Assembly (NCBI GenBank): GCA_035048495.1
Contig: CM068543.1
Coordinates: 27,145,751-27,209,750, forward strand
DNA length: 64,000 bases
Origin: Euptelea pleiosperma
Taxonomy: Eukaryota; Streptophyta; Magnoliopsida; Ranunculales; Eupteleaceae
Reading direction: 5' to 3'
Shown: positions 21,797 through 32,029 of the stretch, piece after piece
How the letters are laid out: each line of letters begins with the position of its first letter
Numbering within the stretch: the stretch's first letter is position 1
Position numbers and translations under genes: made by a program
Notes under the pieces: model-generated
The model's input: the letters and a program-made list of their open reading frames with translations, nothing else
Database searches by the model: none
Told to the model about the DNA's origin: nothing

Positions 21797-23900
21797 AGCT
21801 TTGTCCGGCCGGCCGTGATTATTCTGCGCACAACAAAGCACATATATTTATGTACAGATCTTAGATTCGAGGGTGGTTGCTGCAGGTTAGAGATCAGGTT
21901 AATTACCTACCAGGGGGGGAATGGAAAGTGGTCTGAGAACAGATCCGACAATATTGATTAAGAAGTTCCATCTTTTTTAGCTGCTGGAATTGTACAATAA
22001 TGGAATAGAAGTGAACATGTACCCAACAATATAACAAAAGGGAAAAGTCTTGTAGTGAACTTGACAAAGACGCTTCACAATGAAATTGCCCCACAATTTC
22101 CACCTTCCTTCCCTGCTTTCCCTTTCAATATTTTTTGTAATTCCACACCCAAATTCCTTCCCAACTTGTTCCTCCAACTCACAATTTGACCTGGTGGGAT
22201 CACTTGCCAAATGAAAACCATGGAAGTATATATGTGCTTTTCATCATATTTATGTGTTTTGTCAAAAATAACATTTTTAACTTGAAAAATGCCATGATAT
22301 ACTTTTTTTTTTTTTTTTGTCAATTTCTGTTGATTTTTATCGATTTTATCCGATTTTTTTCGACTTGACCCCTTCCTGATTATTTCCGAATCCCGACTTT
22401 GTGACTATGATTTTAGCGTTAAAAAAATAAGGGACGACGTTTTTGCCATAAAAGCTGTTATTTTCCGTTATAAATTTTATTGAAAATTTGAAATGGCACC
22501 ATTTTTTTCCGTTATTTTCCCATTTTCACCCATGTGCATTACAAAAACAGTAACTGCCCCCAGCCTTTCACACCGTTACGACGGCCCATTTAAAACCTTG
22601 AGTGAAACTGCAACTTTTTGATCCAGCATCTTGCAACCTATAGTTAAGTACCACCTGTCCTGGGGTTAAGGTGGCGTATTAACTGTAGTTGTTTTTTTCT
22701 CCAGTACCATTAAGGGTAACTATAGTTAAAGACCAGGGTTTAAGGTGGCGCTTAACTATAAATTGCCCCCCTTCCCCCTCAACTAGTTGCAGGATCACTG
22801 GATCAAAAAGCTGCATGACCAAAAAATTTCTCAAGAAAAAAGTTCTAATGGGAAACAATTGTGCACTATGCGAAAATTTTATGCACGTTCGATCACTTTC
22901 TATCTTTTTATATAAATATTGATGCAGTCAGCATGTGGGCCTGAGCGCATGTTCTGTGTTTTTTTTTTGTTTATTGACGAGATAATAAAATTTGTCCATC
23001 AAAACTTAAAATGGAGGAGGGATCCACATCGGCTGACAAATTGGTGAGCCCATGGAAAATGTTTGAATGTGCAAATGCAAGACCAAACGCGCGAAAATGT
23101 AATTTCCATGTGTAAATGATTTTTGCACAAGACCCTAGGATAAATGTTATAGGACGCCTAATGCACATGTAAGGGGATCAAGTACTAGAAGGAAGTGCAT
23201 GCAGCTTGATTGGTGGGGAAATCGACGAGAAGGAAATAAGGTAGATTATTCGATTATATTTCTTCCTTTGGTAAGGATTTGTCGGTGATATGAATGCGCT
23301 GGTGACGCCGGTAACCGCAAAAAGTGTGTGCAAGGAAGGTGCAAGTTGCAGAATGCGAGGCCCACATCCCACCATGTCCTGACAGGAACGAGTAGGACGA
23401 GGAGAAACCATGGTGTCGGATGGTACTTGAAAATACTCATCTACCTCTATGATCAGCAACCCTACCCAATGTCCGTTATAACGGTATAGTGGTCCCTTAA
23501 CATTTCCGTTATTTTCGCTACTTACTACTTGTTAGTTAAGCAACTCCTAATCCCCCACCAAAGAATGCCAATTCTTTCAAGGAGAGAAATGGGTCCCATC
23601 TAAAAGATATCTTAAGGCCTTAAGGCAGCTAGACATTCGATTCTATAATTATAACCATTTGATCTAGTAAATTCTTTTAGACAATCAGTAATGACATGGC
23701 CGTGGTCCACAAAAAAAAAAAAAAAAAATCCTATAGAAGGGGTAGTTTGGGCTATCAAATTGTGGGACCCATCATATATATATGATGGATTTGTGGTCCA
23801 TTATCCTTTTAAAGGACCGCATCCATACTTTACACATGGTCCGTCAATTTATTATGTAGAGTGTAGACCTTTGAATCGTGAGGCCCCATTAAATGCATTT
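21797..23900. other. No gene; HMA upstream region and repeat scraps
   Basis: The first few hundred bases should hold the promoter or an upstream exon of the HMA gene; no TATA box was convincingly placed. Bases 22430-22595 and 23462-23515 are further pieces of the TTATAACGG-motif family. Poly-T and poly-A runs lie at 22302-22318 and 23709-23728. Confidence 0.4.
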
Positions 23901-23908
23901 CGGTAGAG

Positions 23909-23953
23909 TGCACCCACAAAAATCATTGCAATGATTTTTTTTGCGGGTGCTAG
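23909..23953. repeat. Near-perfect hairpin of about 45 bp
   Basis: GTGCACCCACAAAAATCATTG is followed directly by its near mirror CAATGATTTTTTTTGCGGGTGC, with essentially no loop. It may be the stripped remnant of a MITE or a foldback end. Confidence 0.6.
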
Positions 23954-23993
23954 CAAGCAAGGTATACAATGTTGTGAAAACAAAAAAAATCTA

Positions 23994-24991
23994 TCTATAT
24001 AACAAAACAAACAGGGAAGTTGTCTCCCCCTCTTATACCCCCTCTTATCTATTTAGACAAAGAAGGGCTGAGATCTTATCCTCCAAATAGATGGTGGATC
24101 TCAGCCATTCACACCTAATTTTGACAAACGCTTTGTTGGAGAGTGCCGTGGGCACTGGCCACCCACTATCTATATAACAACTGACAGTGGTTGTCTTATA
24201 CCCCTCTTATCTTATATGGCTTCAATAATGAGTGGCTGAGGTCCACTATGCTTCATATCGATGGCTGAGATTAACTCCCACCCGATTTTGATAAACACTT
24301 TGTCAGAAAGTATCGCGGGCACGGGCCACCCACGCATATAACAAGACAACTCAGTTGTATTCTCTTATCTTATCCATCCATCTAATGTGGATGGTTAGAT
24401 AAAGAGTGGTTGAGATCAAATCCATCGATCGAATGCGGATGGTTAGATTTCAGCCACTCAATCCGCCTCATTTGACCTCAATTTATTCAAAATTTGAATT
24501 TCAACACCGTTATTTTTTGTTATTTCTGTTATTTTACTATTTCTCCCTCTATGCGTTACAATCCGTTATAACACGCGTTGTAATGGAAAAAACGATAGCG
24601 CCCCAGTCCGTTATACCGTTTGAGTGCCGAAGGCACCCAATTTTTACAAACGCTTTTGTCAGAGAGTGCCGTGGGCATGGACCATTTACTAGTATTATAA
24701 CAAAACAAGGAAGTTGTCTTATTTCATATCTTATCCTGTTTCATAAGATAAAGAGTGGTTGAAATCAAATCTATTCATCTAATGTGGACAGTTAGATTTC
24801 AACGACTCAATCCCTCATTTATTCGGTCACTCCCACTCATTTGACTCCGCACACAACAAATTGAAAATTTGAAATTCGCATTTTAACACCATTATTTTGC
24901 GTTATTTCCATTATTTTTGCCCATGTGCGTTACAATCATACAGTAATGCCCCCAGTTTGTCGGAGTGCCGTGGGCACGTTCCATTTACTAG
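23994..24991 (+). mobile_element. Head-to-tail cluster of Helitron units
   Basis: Four units lie in tandem. Unit 1 (23994-24168) starts TCTATATAACAAAACAAACAGGG. Unit 2 (24169-24334) starts TCTATATAACAACTGACAG right at the end of unit 1. Unit 3 (24335-24692) starts with a decayed CATATAACAAGACAACTCAG and ends ATTTACTAG before T. Unit 4 (about 24694-24991) ends ATTTACTAG before T. Each ends with a GTGCCGTGGGCAC-type hairpin. Unit 3 carries a piece of the TTATAACGG-motif family (24505-24625). Units 1-3 recur in the same order at 45826-46512. No RepHel protein is encoded. Confidence 0.7.
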
Positions 24992-25000
24992 TTTCCACAC

Positions 25001-25179
25001 GGGTAAAACTTCTGTCACAACAAAGTTGCAAATCACACAATCACAGCCAATGAGTTTTCGGCATGTACACCTCAAAGCAAAAGCACATGGGTATGTTGCA
25101 AAAGCACTTGTGTACGTGGCAAGAACTCATTGGCTTGTCATTGTGTGATTTGAAATTTGTTGTGATAGAAGTTTTACTC
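25001..25179. mobile_element. Small hairpin MITE
   Basis: The ends GGGTAAAACTTCTGTCACAAC and, reversed, GAGTAAAACTTCTATCACAAC pair, and the arms continue through AAATCACACAAT, AGCCAATGAG and GTGTAC to the centre. The ends match those of the GAGTAAAACTT hairpin family (45271, 46938, 54569), but the interior is different. Confidence 0.65.
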
Positions 25180-25185
25180 AAGGTT

Positions 25186-25578
25186 TAAAGGAGGCCGTTT
25201 TAACGGTTAAACGGACTGGGGGCGTTACCGTTTAAACCATTTAAACGCCGTTAAAATGGATTGAAACGGCCAGGGGCAAAAATGAAAACAAATGGAATTT
25301 AACGGATTTTAACGGAAAAAATGGTGCTGAAATTCAAATTTTGAAATTTGAAAATTAAAAAAAAGCGGAATTTAATGGATTTAACGCCGTCTTTTTCACA
25401 AAATTTTCAGCATTAAACGGCTGTTTAAACGATTTTAACGGCTGTTAAAACAAAAAAAAAATAGCTGTTTTTTTCAAAACCGATAAAACTTGTTTAAACA
25501 GTTTTAACAGAAACGGATTGGGGCGTTACCGTTTAAACGGCCGTTAAAACCGTTTAAACGGCCGTTTTTAAAACCATG
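25186..25578. repeat. Element built of GTTTAAACGG/CCGTTTTAACGG motifs
   Basis: It runs from AAGGTTTAAAGGAGGCCG to CGGCCGTTTTTAAAACCATGG. It is almost entirely variants of GTTTAAACGGCCGTTAAAACGG plus two copies of GGGGCGTTACCGTTTAAAC near opposite ends. It is the sister of 52013-52360, in which the motif is TTATAACGG. Confidence 0.6.
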
Positions 25579-25949
25579 GTTTTACTCTTTCCACATAAGA
25601 TGGGAGTTTTTCTTGTCACATTAAAACGCTACCTTTTTTTTTTGACTCAGGATTCTTGGTCAAAACTGAAAAGCTAAAGCATTAATGCCATAAAAGACAA
25701 GAATGTTCAGAGTTACGCTATGAAAGACAAGGAACCAACGCCGTAAATGCGCTGCTTGCTAGCAATTTAACTGTTTCAGGACGGTTGGATGTCCCTTGAA
25801 AAATGTGTTATTTCAATATTTTCAAAAAATAAAAATTATAAATTAAAAACACATTTTTGAAGGATCATTCAATGGTGGATACACTGATTGCATACTAGAT
25901 TTGTCCAATTTATTGTGAAGGTGATTTTTTTTTGTTTTGTAGTCATCAT

Positions 25950-26113
25950 CCCCACGGAAGAAGTAAGGTTAAGCCTGGACCCCGGTCATTGCCGGTAAAG
26001 GGGTTTTCAACTCCAGGTACAACCACTCAAAGGAGGAAACCTACTGGCGTGGGTTTGATCCCACGACCTCCGAAAGAGGAGGATACACAGCAACCATCTG
26101 AGCTGCCATGTTG
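25950..26113 (-). mobile_element. tRNA-derived SINE (copy 1)
   Basis: On the minus strand GCAGCTCAGATGGTTGCTGTG resembles a pol III A box, and GTCGTGGGATCAAACCCACG about 30 bp later resembles a B box. A body with TTTCCTCCTTTGAGTGG and CCCCTTTACCGGCAATGACC follows. The same layout occurs at 46600-46795. SINEs have no genes and rely on LINE enzymes. Confidence 0.65.
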
Positions 26114-26191
26114 GGTGTGAGGGTGATCTCTTCACCAAAGAGACCATTCTCACCAAAAATCATCTCATTCCAAAACTTCAAATTTATATAT

Positions 26192-26581
26192 GGGTCAGGC
26201 TCAAGGGACCCCCATTTATGACCCTCTCTTTTAACCCCCATCTTGGCGGACCCACTTAGGAGATGAATCAATGGCTGATTTTTGGTGAGGATGATCTCTA
26301 TGGTGAGGAGATCATCCTCACAAAAATTTAAATCATTCTGATATTCATAGACTGGTTTAGAAGCTGAAGCATTATGGACCGTCGATTTTTACTGTATAAC
26401 TTTAAAACCACATTTGATGGGGTTAGAAATTTCAGAATGGGCTGATTTTTTGTTGGGGTGATCTATATGGTGAGGTTATTATCCCCACCAAAAATCAGCC
26501 ATTGATTCATCTTCCATGTGGGTACGCCAAGATGGGGGTCAAAAAAGGGGGTCAGAAATGGGGGTCCCTTGAGCCCGACCC
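26192..26581. mobile_element. GGGTCAGG-family MITE, near-perfect 9-bp TSD
   Basis: TIRs GGGTCAGGCTCAAGGGACCC and GGGTCGGGCTCAAGGGACCC (reversed) continue into GACCCCCATCTTGGCGTACCCAC-like arms. The flanks TTTATATAT and TTTATATAC agree at 8 of 9 positions. It sits inside an older member of the same family whose outer parts are 26120-26182 and 26591-26650. The interior TTGATGGGGTTAGAAATTTC serves as the uninterrupted reference for the 10-kb insertion at 33669. Confidence 0.75.
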
Positions 26582-28076
26582 TTTATATACTAGCCCCAGA
26601 CGATATGTTTTTTGCGTGTGAAAAAATGTGTCCCCTCTAAGCCTGACCCTTACCCTTACACTAATCCCCACGATTTTGTATGACACCTATACATTATTAA
26701 ATATGAAAAATTTATTCTAGTTTATAAGAATTAATTATAACATATTAATCTGATCATTAATTAAATTCTTAGGTTGTAGTATACCATATATAGAACATGT
26801 TTACCAACATAACTAGGAATCAAAAGCCCGTGCTGAGCACGGGCATTTTATAAACTAAAAATACTAAAAACCTTTTTTTTTTTTTGCATTTACAACTATA
26901 TATTATTTTCATATTATATACTTTAAAAAAATTATACTCTTATTCTGATAATTAGACCTTAAGTTAATTGTTGTACTGAGAACCATTTGAAATTTTTTGG
27001 TATGTTTATATAAAAATTTTGATTAAAAATCACGTTTTAAAAAATTTTTTGATTATGTTTTTTGATTAAAAATTAGAGTATGTTTTCTATGTTTAAAATT
27101 TAACAATTTTTTCATGGATTGAATAAGATCAATTATTTTTTTCACCCCGATTGGTTCCAACCAGGTCGATATCAGACCTTACCAGTTTTAGCTCTGGTGT
27201 AGACTGAGAGTATCCCTACTATTAGATTAGGCATGGATCGACCCTGATCCAATCTGAACTTGATACATTGGCTGCCTTAAGGTAAATGTCATTTGGACCT
27301 AAAACTATGATCAAGCCCAATCAGAGATGAATCAGCTATAAATCATCAGTCAAGCTGATTCTAGGTGTGTATACCAAGAAGCAGGCCCAAAAATGCGATA
27401 GGTAGGGCCACTCGTTGTCTGCATTGGGAGTCACATGGACCAAAAAATTTTCAATGTGTGTCTCCTGATTATAGATGCACAATTATTTTTTATGCACAAA
27501 TGCAGATATGGTTTCCACCCAATTCATTGGGCCTTGACCAAACATTCCGGGCCTAGATTTAATTTGTATTAGAGTAGGCCTTGTAGGCCAGGGCCTATTC
27601 AAAATTTACCAAAGGCCAAGCCTAATCCCGACCTATTTACACATGTAATTTCTAGATGTTTACAACATGCTGATGATGCAACTCAAATGTCTTTTGAGTG
27701 ATCCATTTGATATGTCTTATCCCTGCCTGTCTCCAATTGTGTCTAAAATACAAAATATGATCACCAACATCCCCAAACAAAATACGTCAAGTCATCTTTA
27801 AAGCAACCTTTAACCTTCCCTACATTTCCAAGAAATATTTAACTTATTTTTTGTTGGTAACCACCCTCTCGTTCTCTCTGTAACATTTTTTTCGATAAAT
27901 CCATCAGTTTCTTAAAACCCAGAATTTTGTCGAGTGAAAGAGAGAGAGAAAGGAATGGAGGGGACTTGGAAAGAGTTTTGGTTGTCTTCTTGGTGTCCGG
28001 CATGAACGGTTTGACCAAACTGGGGACCGAGCTGATCATAGTTTGTGTAATCTCTCTTAGTTCTGCGACCCGAGTG

Positions 28077-28214
28077 TTGCTACGTTCCCTTGTGTAGGAA
28101 AAAATTTGAGTGACAAAACCTTGCTGAAGAATCTGAAGCCATTCGTTTTGCTACGTTCCCTTGTGTAGGAGAAAATTTGAGTGACAGAACCTCGCTGAAG
28201 AATCTGAAGTCGTT
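28077..28214. repeat. Tandem duplication of about 68 bp
   Basis: Two adjacent copies start TTGCTACGTTCCCTTGTGTAGG and end GAATCTGAAG-C-TTCGT, differing at a handful of bases. They lie inside Helitron A. Confidence 0.8.
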
Positions 28215-28504
28215 CGTACGTAGTAACCCGCGACGGGGTCTGGACCCACTGAGAAGTCTTCGAGTCTTCTTTAATCTCAAATTCGTGGAGAAGACAACCC
28301 TTTCGTCAACGCTTATTAGGGTTCAGATTGATATGAGAATAAAAATCATACATTTAGGGACAAATCTAGAGAGACAAATATATTTTCCATTAACCAAAAA
28401 CATATTGAAATCAAACAAACAAAAAAATTAAAAAAAAAATTAAAGTAAAAGCAAACACAGATCCATGAAAATTAAAAAAGAAAAAAAGAAAAAGAAATAA
28501 TAAA

Positions 28505-28810
28505 TACCTATCAAAAAACGTCTTCAGAGATTGATGAAGGATCCTGATGTCCTCCTCACAGATATCATAAGTCTTCTTCTAGTTAGAATACCTTGCATGA
28601 GGCATCATGAATGACCGTGCATAATTGTGCATAATGAACTATATCACTACCTCCGTCACCTCTTGATGAAATTGATCCGACTCATCCCCACTGGAAAAAA
28701 TCTCCTGCACAACTGAAAATTCTATCCATCGACAATTTATTAAATCAGGGACCATCTTCTTCATTAGTTTTTCATATATATCTTCTGAAAGCTTCTTCTT
28801 TTTGGTGGAT
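28505..28810 (-). pseudogene. Captured gene fragment in Helitron A, unknown function
   Basis: One minus-strand frame reads like real protein for about 100 codons with only two stops: KKKKLSEDIYEKLMKKMV, then RWIEFSVVQEIF, then MMPHARYSN, then KKTYDICEEDIRILHQSL and KTFFDRYL. The mix of charged and aromatic residues is unlike the noise ORFs around it. I do not recognise the family. Position inside a Helitron suggests a captured exon of a host gene; the two stops show it is now dead. Confidence 0.45.
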
Positions 28811-29306
28811 GAGGGATTAGGACCCGTGGCCGTGGATTATATAGGAAGAGAAATGACGGTAAGAAAGAGATCGATTGGGGAGATAGACAAATGCTTCTTG
28901 ACGACTATTGAGTTGCGAAGAAGATGGAAAGATGTTATAGGTAATACATTTAAGGAAAGATTAAATAGATATACTACATGTTAGGAGAGTTATTATAGAA
29001 TATAAGAGGTTTTCATTTTAATTTATGTATGAAAGAGGGAGAGACGTATTGAGAGTTAAGAGAAAGTCAAGGGTTTTATTTATACTTATTGAAAGTTGAG
29101 AGAAAGTCAAGGGTGTTTTTGGAAAAAACATAGTAAAAAAGATAGAGAAAGCGCCACCTCAGCAATGCCAAGCTTTAGTATAGATAATAGATTGGCTGAC
29201 ATGAAGTAAAACAATGGCAAACAAGGTCCATACCCATACCCATACCCATACCCATGAAATGATATAAAATAAAAAATGAAGAATGGATACGAACAAAATT
29301 ACAAAA

Positions 29307-29658
29307 GGGTCCTCAAGGGACCCCCATTTCTGACCCCCTTTTTTGACCCCCATCTTGGCGTACCCACAAAGAAGATGAATCAATGGCCGATTTTTGGTGA
29401 GGATGATCTCACAAAAATTCAAATCAGTCTGATATTCATAGACTGGTTTAGAAGCGAAGCATTATGGACCGTTGATTTTTACCGTGTAACTTTAAAACCA
29501 CATTTGATGGGGTTAGAAATTTCAGAATGGGCTGATTTTTTGTTGGGGTAATCTATATGGTGAGGTTATCATCCCCACCAAAAATCAGCCATTGATTCAT
29601 CTTCTATGTGGGTACGCCAAGATGGGGGTCAGAAATGGGCGTCCCTTGAGGTCGACCC
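29307..29658. mobile_element. GGGTCAGG-family MITE, perfect 9-bp TSD
   Basis: The ends are GGGTCCTCAAGGGACCCCC and, reversed, GGGTCGACCTCAAGGGACGCC. ATTACAAAA flanks both sides exactly (29298-29306, 29659-29667). At 352 bp it has no coding capacity. A 9-bp duplication points to Mutator-type movement. It lies between Helitrons A and B. Confidence 0.9.
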
Positions 29659-29792
29659 ATTACAAAATACCCTATAAGTAAAACTAGTGATTTATGCCCG
29701 TGCTTTCACACGGGCCATATAAAATGGTAAGATAAAATTAATTAATAGATAAATTTAATAGTTGAGAGATTTTAGGATTGTGTAAAGATTTT

Positions 29793-30173
29793 GGATCAGG
29801 CTCAAGGGACACATATTTTTCACACACAATTTTGTTGTACGCACATGGAAGATAAATCAATGGCTGATTTTTGGTGAGATGATCTCCACACCGTATAGAT
29901 CACCCCTACAAATAATCAATCCATTCTGAAATTTCTAACACCATCAAATGTGGGTTTCAAGTTAATGGTAAAAAATAGACGGTCCATAATTCTTCAACTT
30001 ATAAACTATGCTACGAATATCATAATGATTTGAATTTTTGTGAGGGTGATGATGATCTCCTCACCATAGAGACCATCCTCACCAAAAATCATCCCATTCG
30101 AAAACTTCTAATTTTTATATTGGCCCCGGACGAATTTTTGTGTGTGAAAATATGTATCCCCTGATCTTGACCC
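29793..30173. mobile_element. GGGTCAGG-family MITE, perfect 9-bp TSD
   Basis: The ends are GGATCAGGCTCAAGGGACAC and, reversed, GGGTCAAGATCAGGGGATAC. AAAGATTTT flanks it exactly on both sides (29784-29792, 30174-30182). It is inserted in Helitron B. Confidence 0.9.
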
Positions 30174-31054
30174 AAAGATTTTTTAGTTGTGGAAGTAAAA
30201 GAGGGGAGAGACGTTTTTAGAGAGATTTTATGAATTGTGGGAAGTTTTCAAAGTTGTGGAAATAGAAGAGAAGCAGAAACGTATTAACTGGTAGTAATGA
30301 TCACATGGTCTGGGGTGCATGGACTTAGTCATACTGCATGGTGCCATTTTTTCATTGGTAAGGATTTGCAAGAGTGAGTGTTGCAACTGTCCAACCACAT
30401 CAATGTTTGGCCCACCCCCGCATACATCCTCATTGGTGCTTTACCGTTGATTGATCGGGCTTTATGAACAGGTCAAGTGTGCGTTCTAATTAAGTCCACC
30501 CATGATAAAAAAAAATAATCGAATGTAGTGGAGAAAAATCATCAATTAGGCCGATTTGTGGTGCACAGGCCTTAGAGAAAATTTATGAAGTGGTGGGAGT
30601 TTTGAAGCAGCGATTAGGGGCCAATGATCGCACACCACATATATGGATGTTATTTTTTAAAAAGTATTTTTAAAACCAAAGCTTATACCCAGGGTACATG
30701 TGGTGCAAGATTATTGGCGAATGATCGCCGCTTCAAAAATCCCACCTCTTGAAAAAATTTCTCCAGTTGGTAGGCCAAATGGGCCCAAAAGAGTGCTACA
30801 TGGCACTTTTGTTAGGGGAGTGTATCAAACTTGCACTCAAGCCCCAGTTTTTTCTCGGCAAACACACAGCTATCGGAGAAAAAACCAAACTTTCCATATT
30901 ATTCATTGTGTGCGCCCATGGTCCATCTTGGTGGCTGCATGGCAGCCAAGGCAATTGCGGCTGGAACAATTCTTGACCAGCAGCAGCCGGGCCAGAGACT
31001 ATTTTTGATTTATTTTCTACCAAATTATATTTCTTATTAACACAATAGTAAATG

Positions 31055-31385
31055 GTGGAGTAAAACTTCCGACCGCCACAATATGAGCCACGGGGCACAC
31101 TTTTAGAGGACGCTGACCATATGGATGTTTGCCCAATCTTAGTGATTGGTCTACAAACAAAAAATCAGCCTGATAAGTGATTTCGAAACTTTGGACCCTT
31201 GTACCTAAAGAATGGTCAATAATGCTCAAATTCCCATGGTTAAAATCAACCCATGAAAATGATTCCAATCAAACGCTTAGAAATCACTAATTAGGTTGAT
31301 TTTTGATTTGTAGGTCCACTTAGGGATTGGACAAACATCCATACAATCAGTGTCGTCTACAAATATGCCACGTGGCTCATATCGT
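31055..31385. mobile_element. GAGTAAAACTT hairpin-family MITE (partial)
   Basis: It begins GAGTAAAACTTCCGACCGCC, continues with ATATGAGCCACGGGGCACAC and GACCATATGGATGTTTG, and folds back through AATCACTAAT, ACAAACATCCATAC and CACGTGGCTCATAT. The right terminus is missing. Confidence 0.65.
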
Positions 31386-32029
31386 GTAATTTAATAGAAC
31401 AAATCACCAAAACATAAAAAATAAGTGACAAATTATGGAGAGTCATTTTGGGAAGGAGACAAAGATGGTGAGGAAACGTTTAGGGAATAGGGAGAGGCGT
31501 TTTGGAAGGAGGAGAGACTTTTTTTTGGAAAGGGAAAAGACGTAATATGAGAGGTTTTAAATGAAATGTCTGTTATGAGTTATTAAAGACAATAAAACTC
31601 AAGAATTTTTTTTTTAAAGAGGAAATATTTTTGGGAGAAAGGAGATGTTTTTGGTAGAGAGAGGAGATGCTTAGAGATGGAGAGGTGTTTTGGAAAGATG
31701 AGATATGTTTACAATGGAAATTTATTCCGTATTTAACATTATTTTTTACAAAGCCTAAAACACCCTTATTTTCAAGTAGATTACTAAATTGAGAAGAATT
31801 TTTTTTGGAAATACCAAATAAGATGGAGAGTCATGTTGGGAAGGAAACAAAGATGGTGAGGAAACGTTCAGGGAATAGGGAGAGACGTTTTGGAAGGAGG
31901 AGAGAAGACAGAGTTAATATAAGTTAAGAAAGGAGAGAGGAGAGAGAAATAGGGGTATTTTTGGAAAAAATATTGAAAAAAAGATGGAGAGAGCGCCACC
32001 TCAGCAATGCCCAGCTTTAGTATAGAGAA

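Larger units (their letters stand above)
26813..29184 (-). mobile_element. Non-autonomous Helitron A, 2.37 kb
   Basis: On the minus strand it starts TCTATACTAAAGCTTGGCATTG after an A and ends with the hairpin GCCCGTGCTCAGCACGGGC, then TTTTGATTC CTAG before T. These are canonical Helitron ends. It carries no RepHel gene but holds a broken minus-strand coding segment (28505-28810) and a duplicated segment (28077-28214). It shares its 5' region (GCATTGCTGAGGTGGCGC) with Helitron B about 3 kb away in the same orientation. Confidence 0.8.
29684..32026 (-). mobile_element. Non-autonomous Helitron B, about 2.34 kb
   Basis: The minus-strand end is the hairpin GCCCGTGTGAAAGCACGGGC, then ATAAATCA CTAG before T. 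The start is TCTATACTAAAGCTGGGCATTG near 32026 (the exact first base is unclear, as the following plus-strand bases are GAAT). It contains a 9-bp-TSD MITE (29793-30173), a hairpin MITE (31055-31385) and a direct repeat of about 85 bp (31435-31530 and 31822-31905, landmark GACAAAGATGGTGAGGAAACG). No RepHel gene. Confidence 0.75.
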
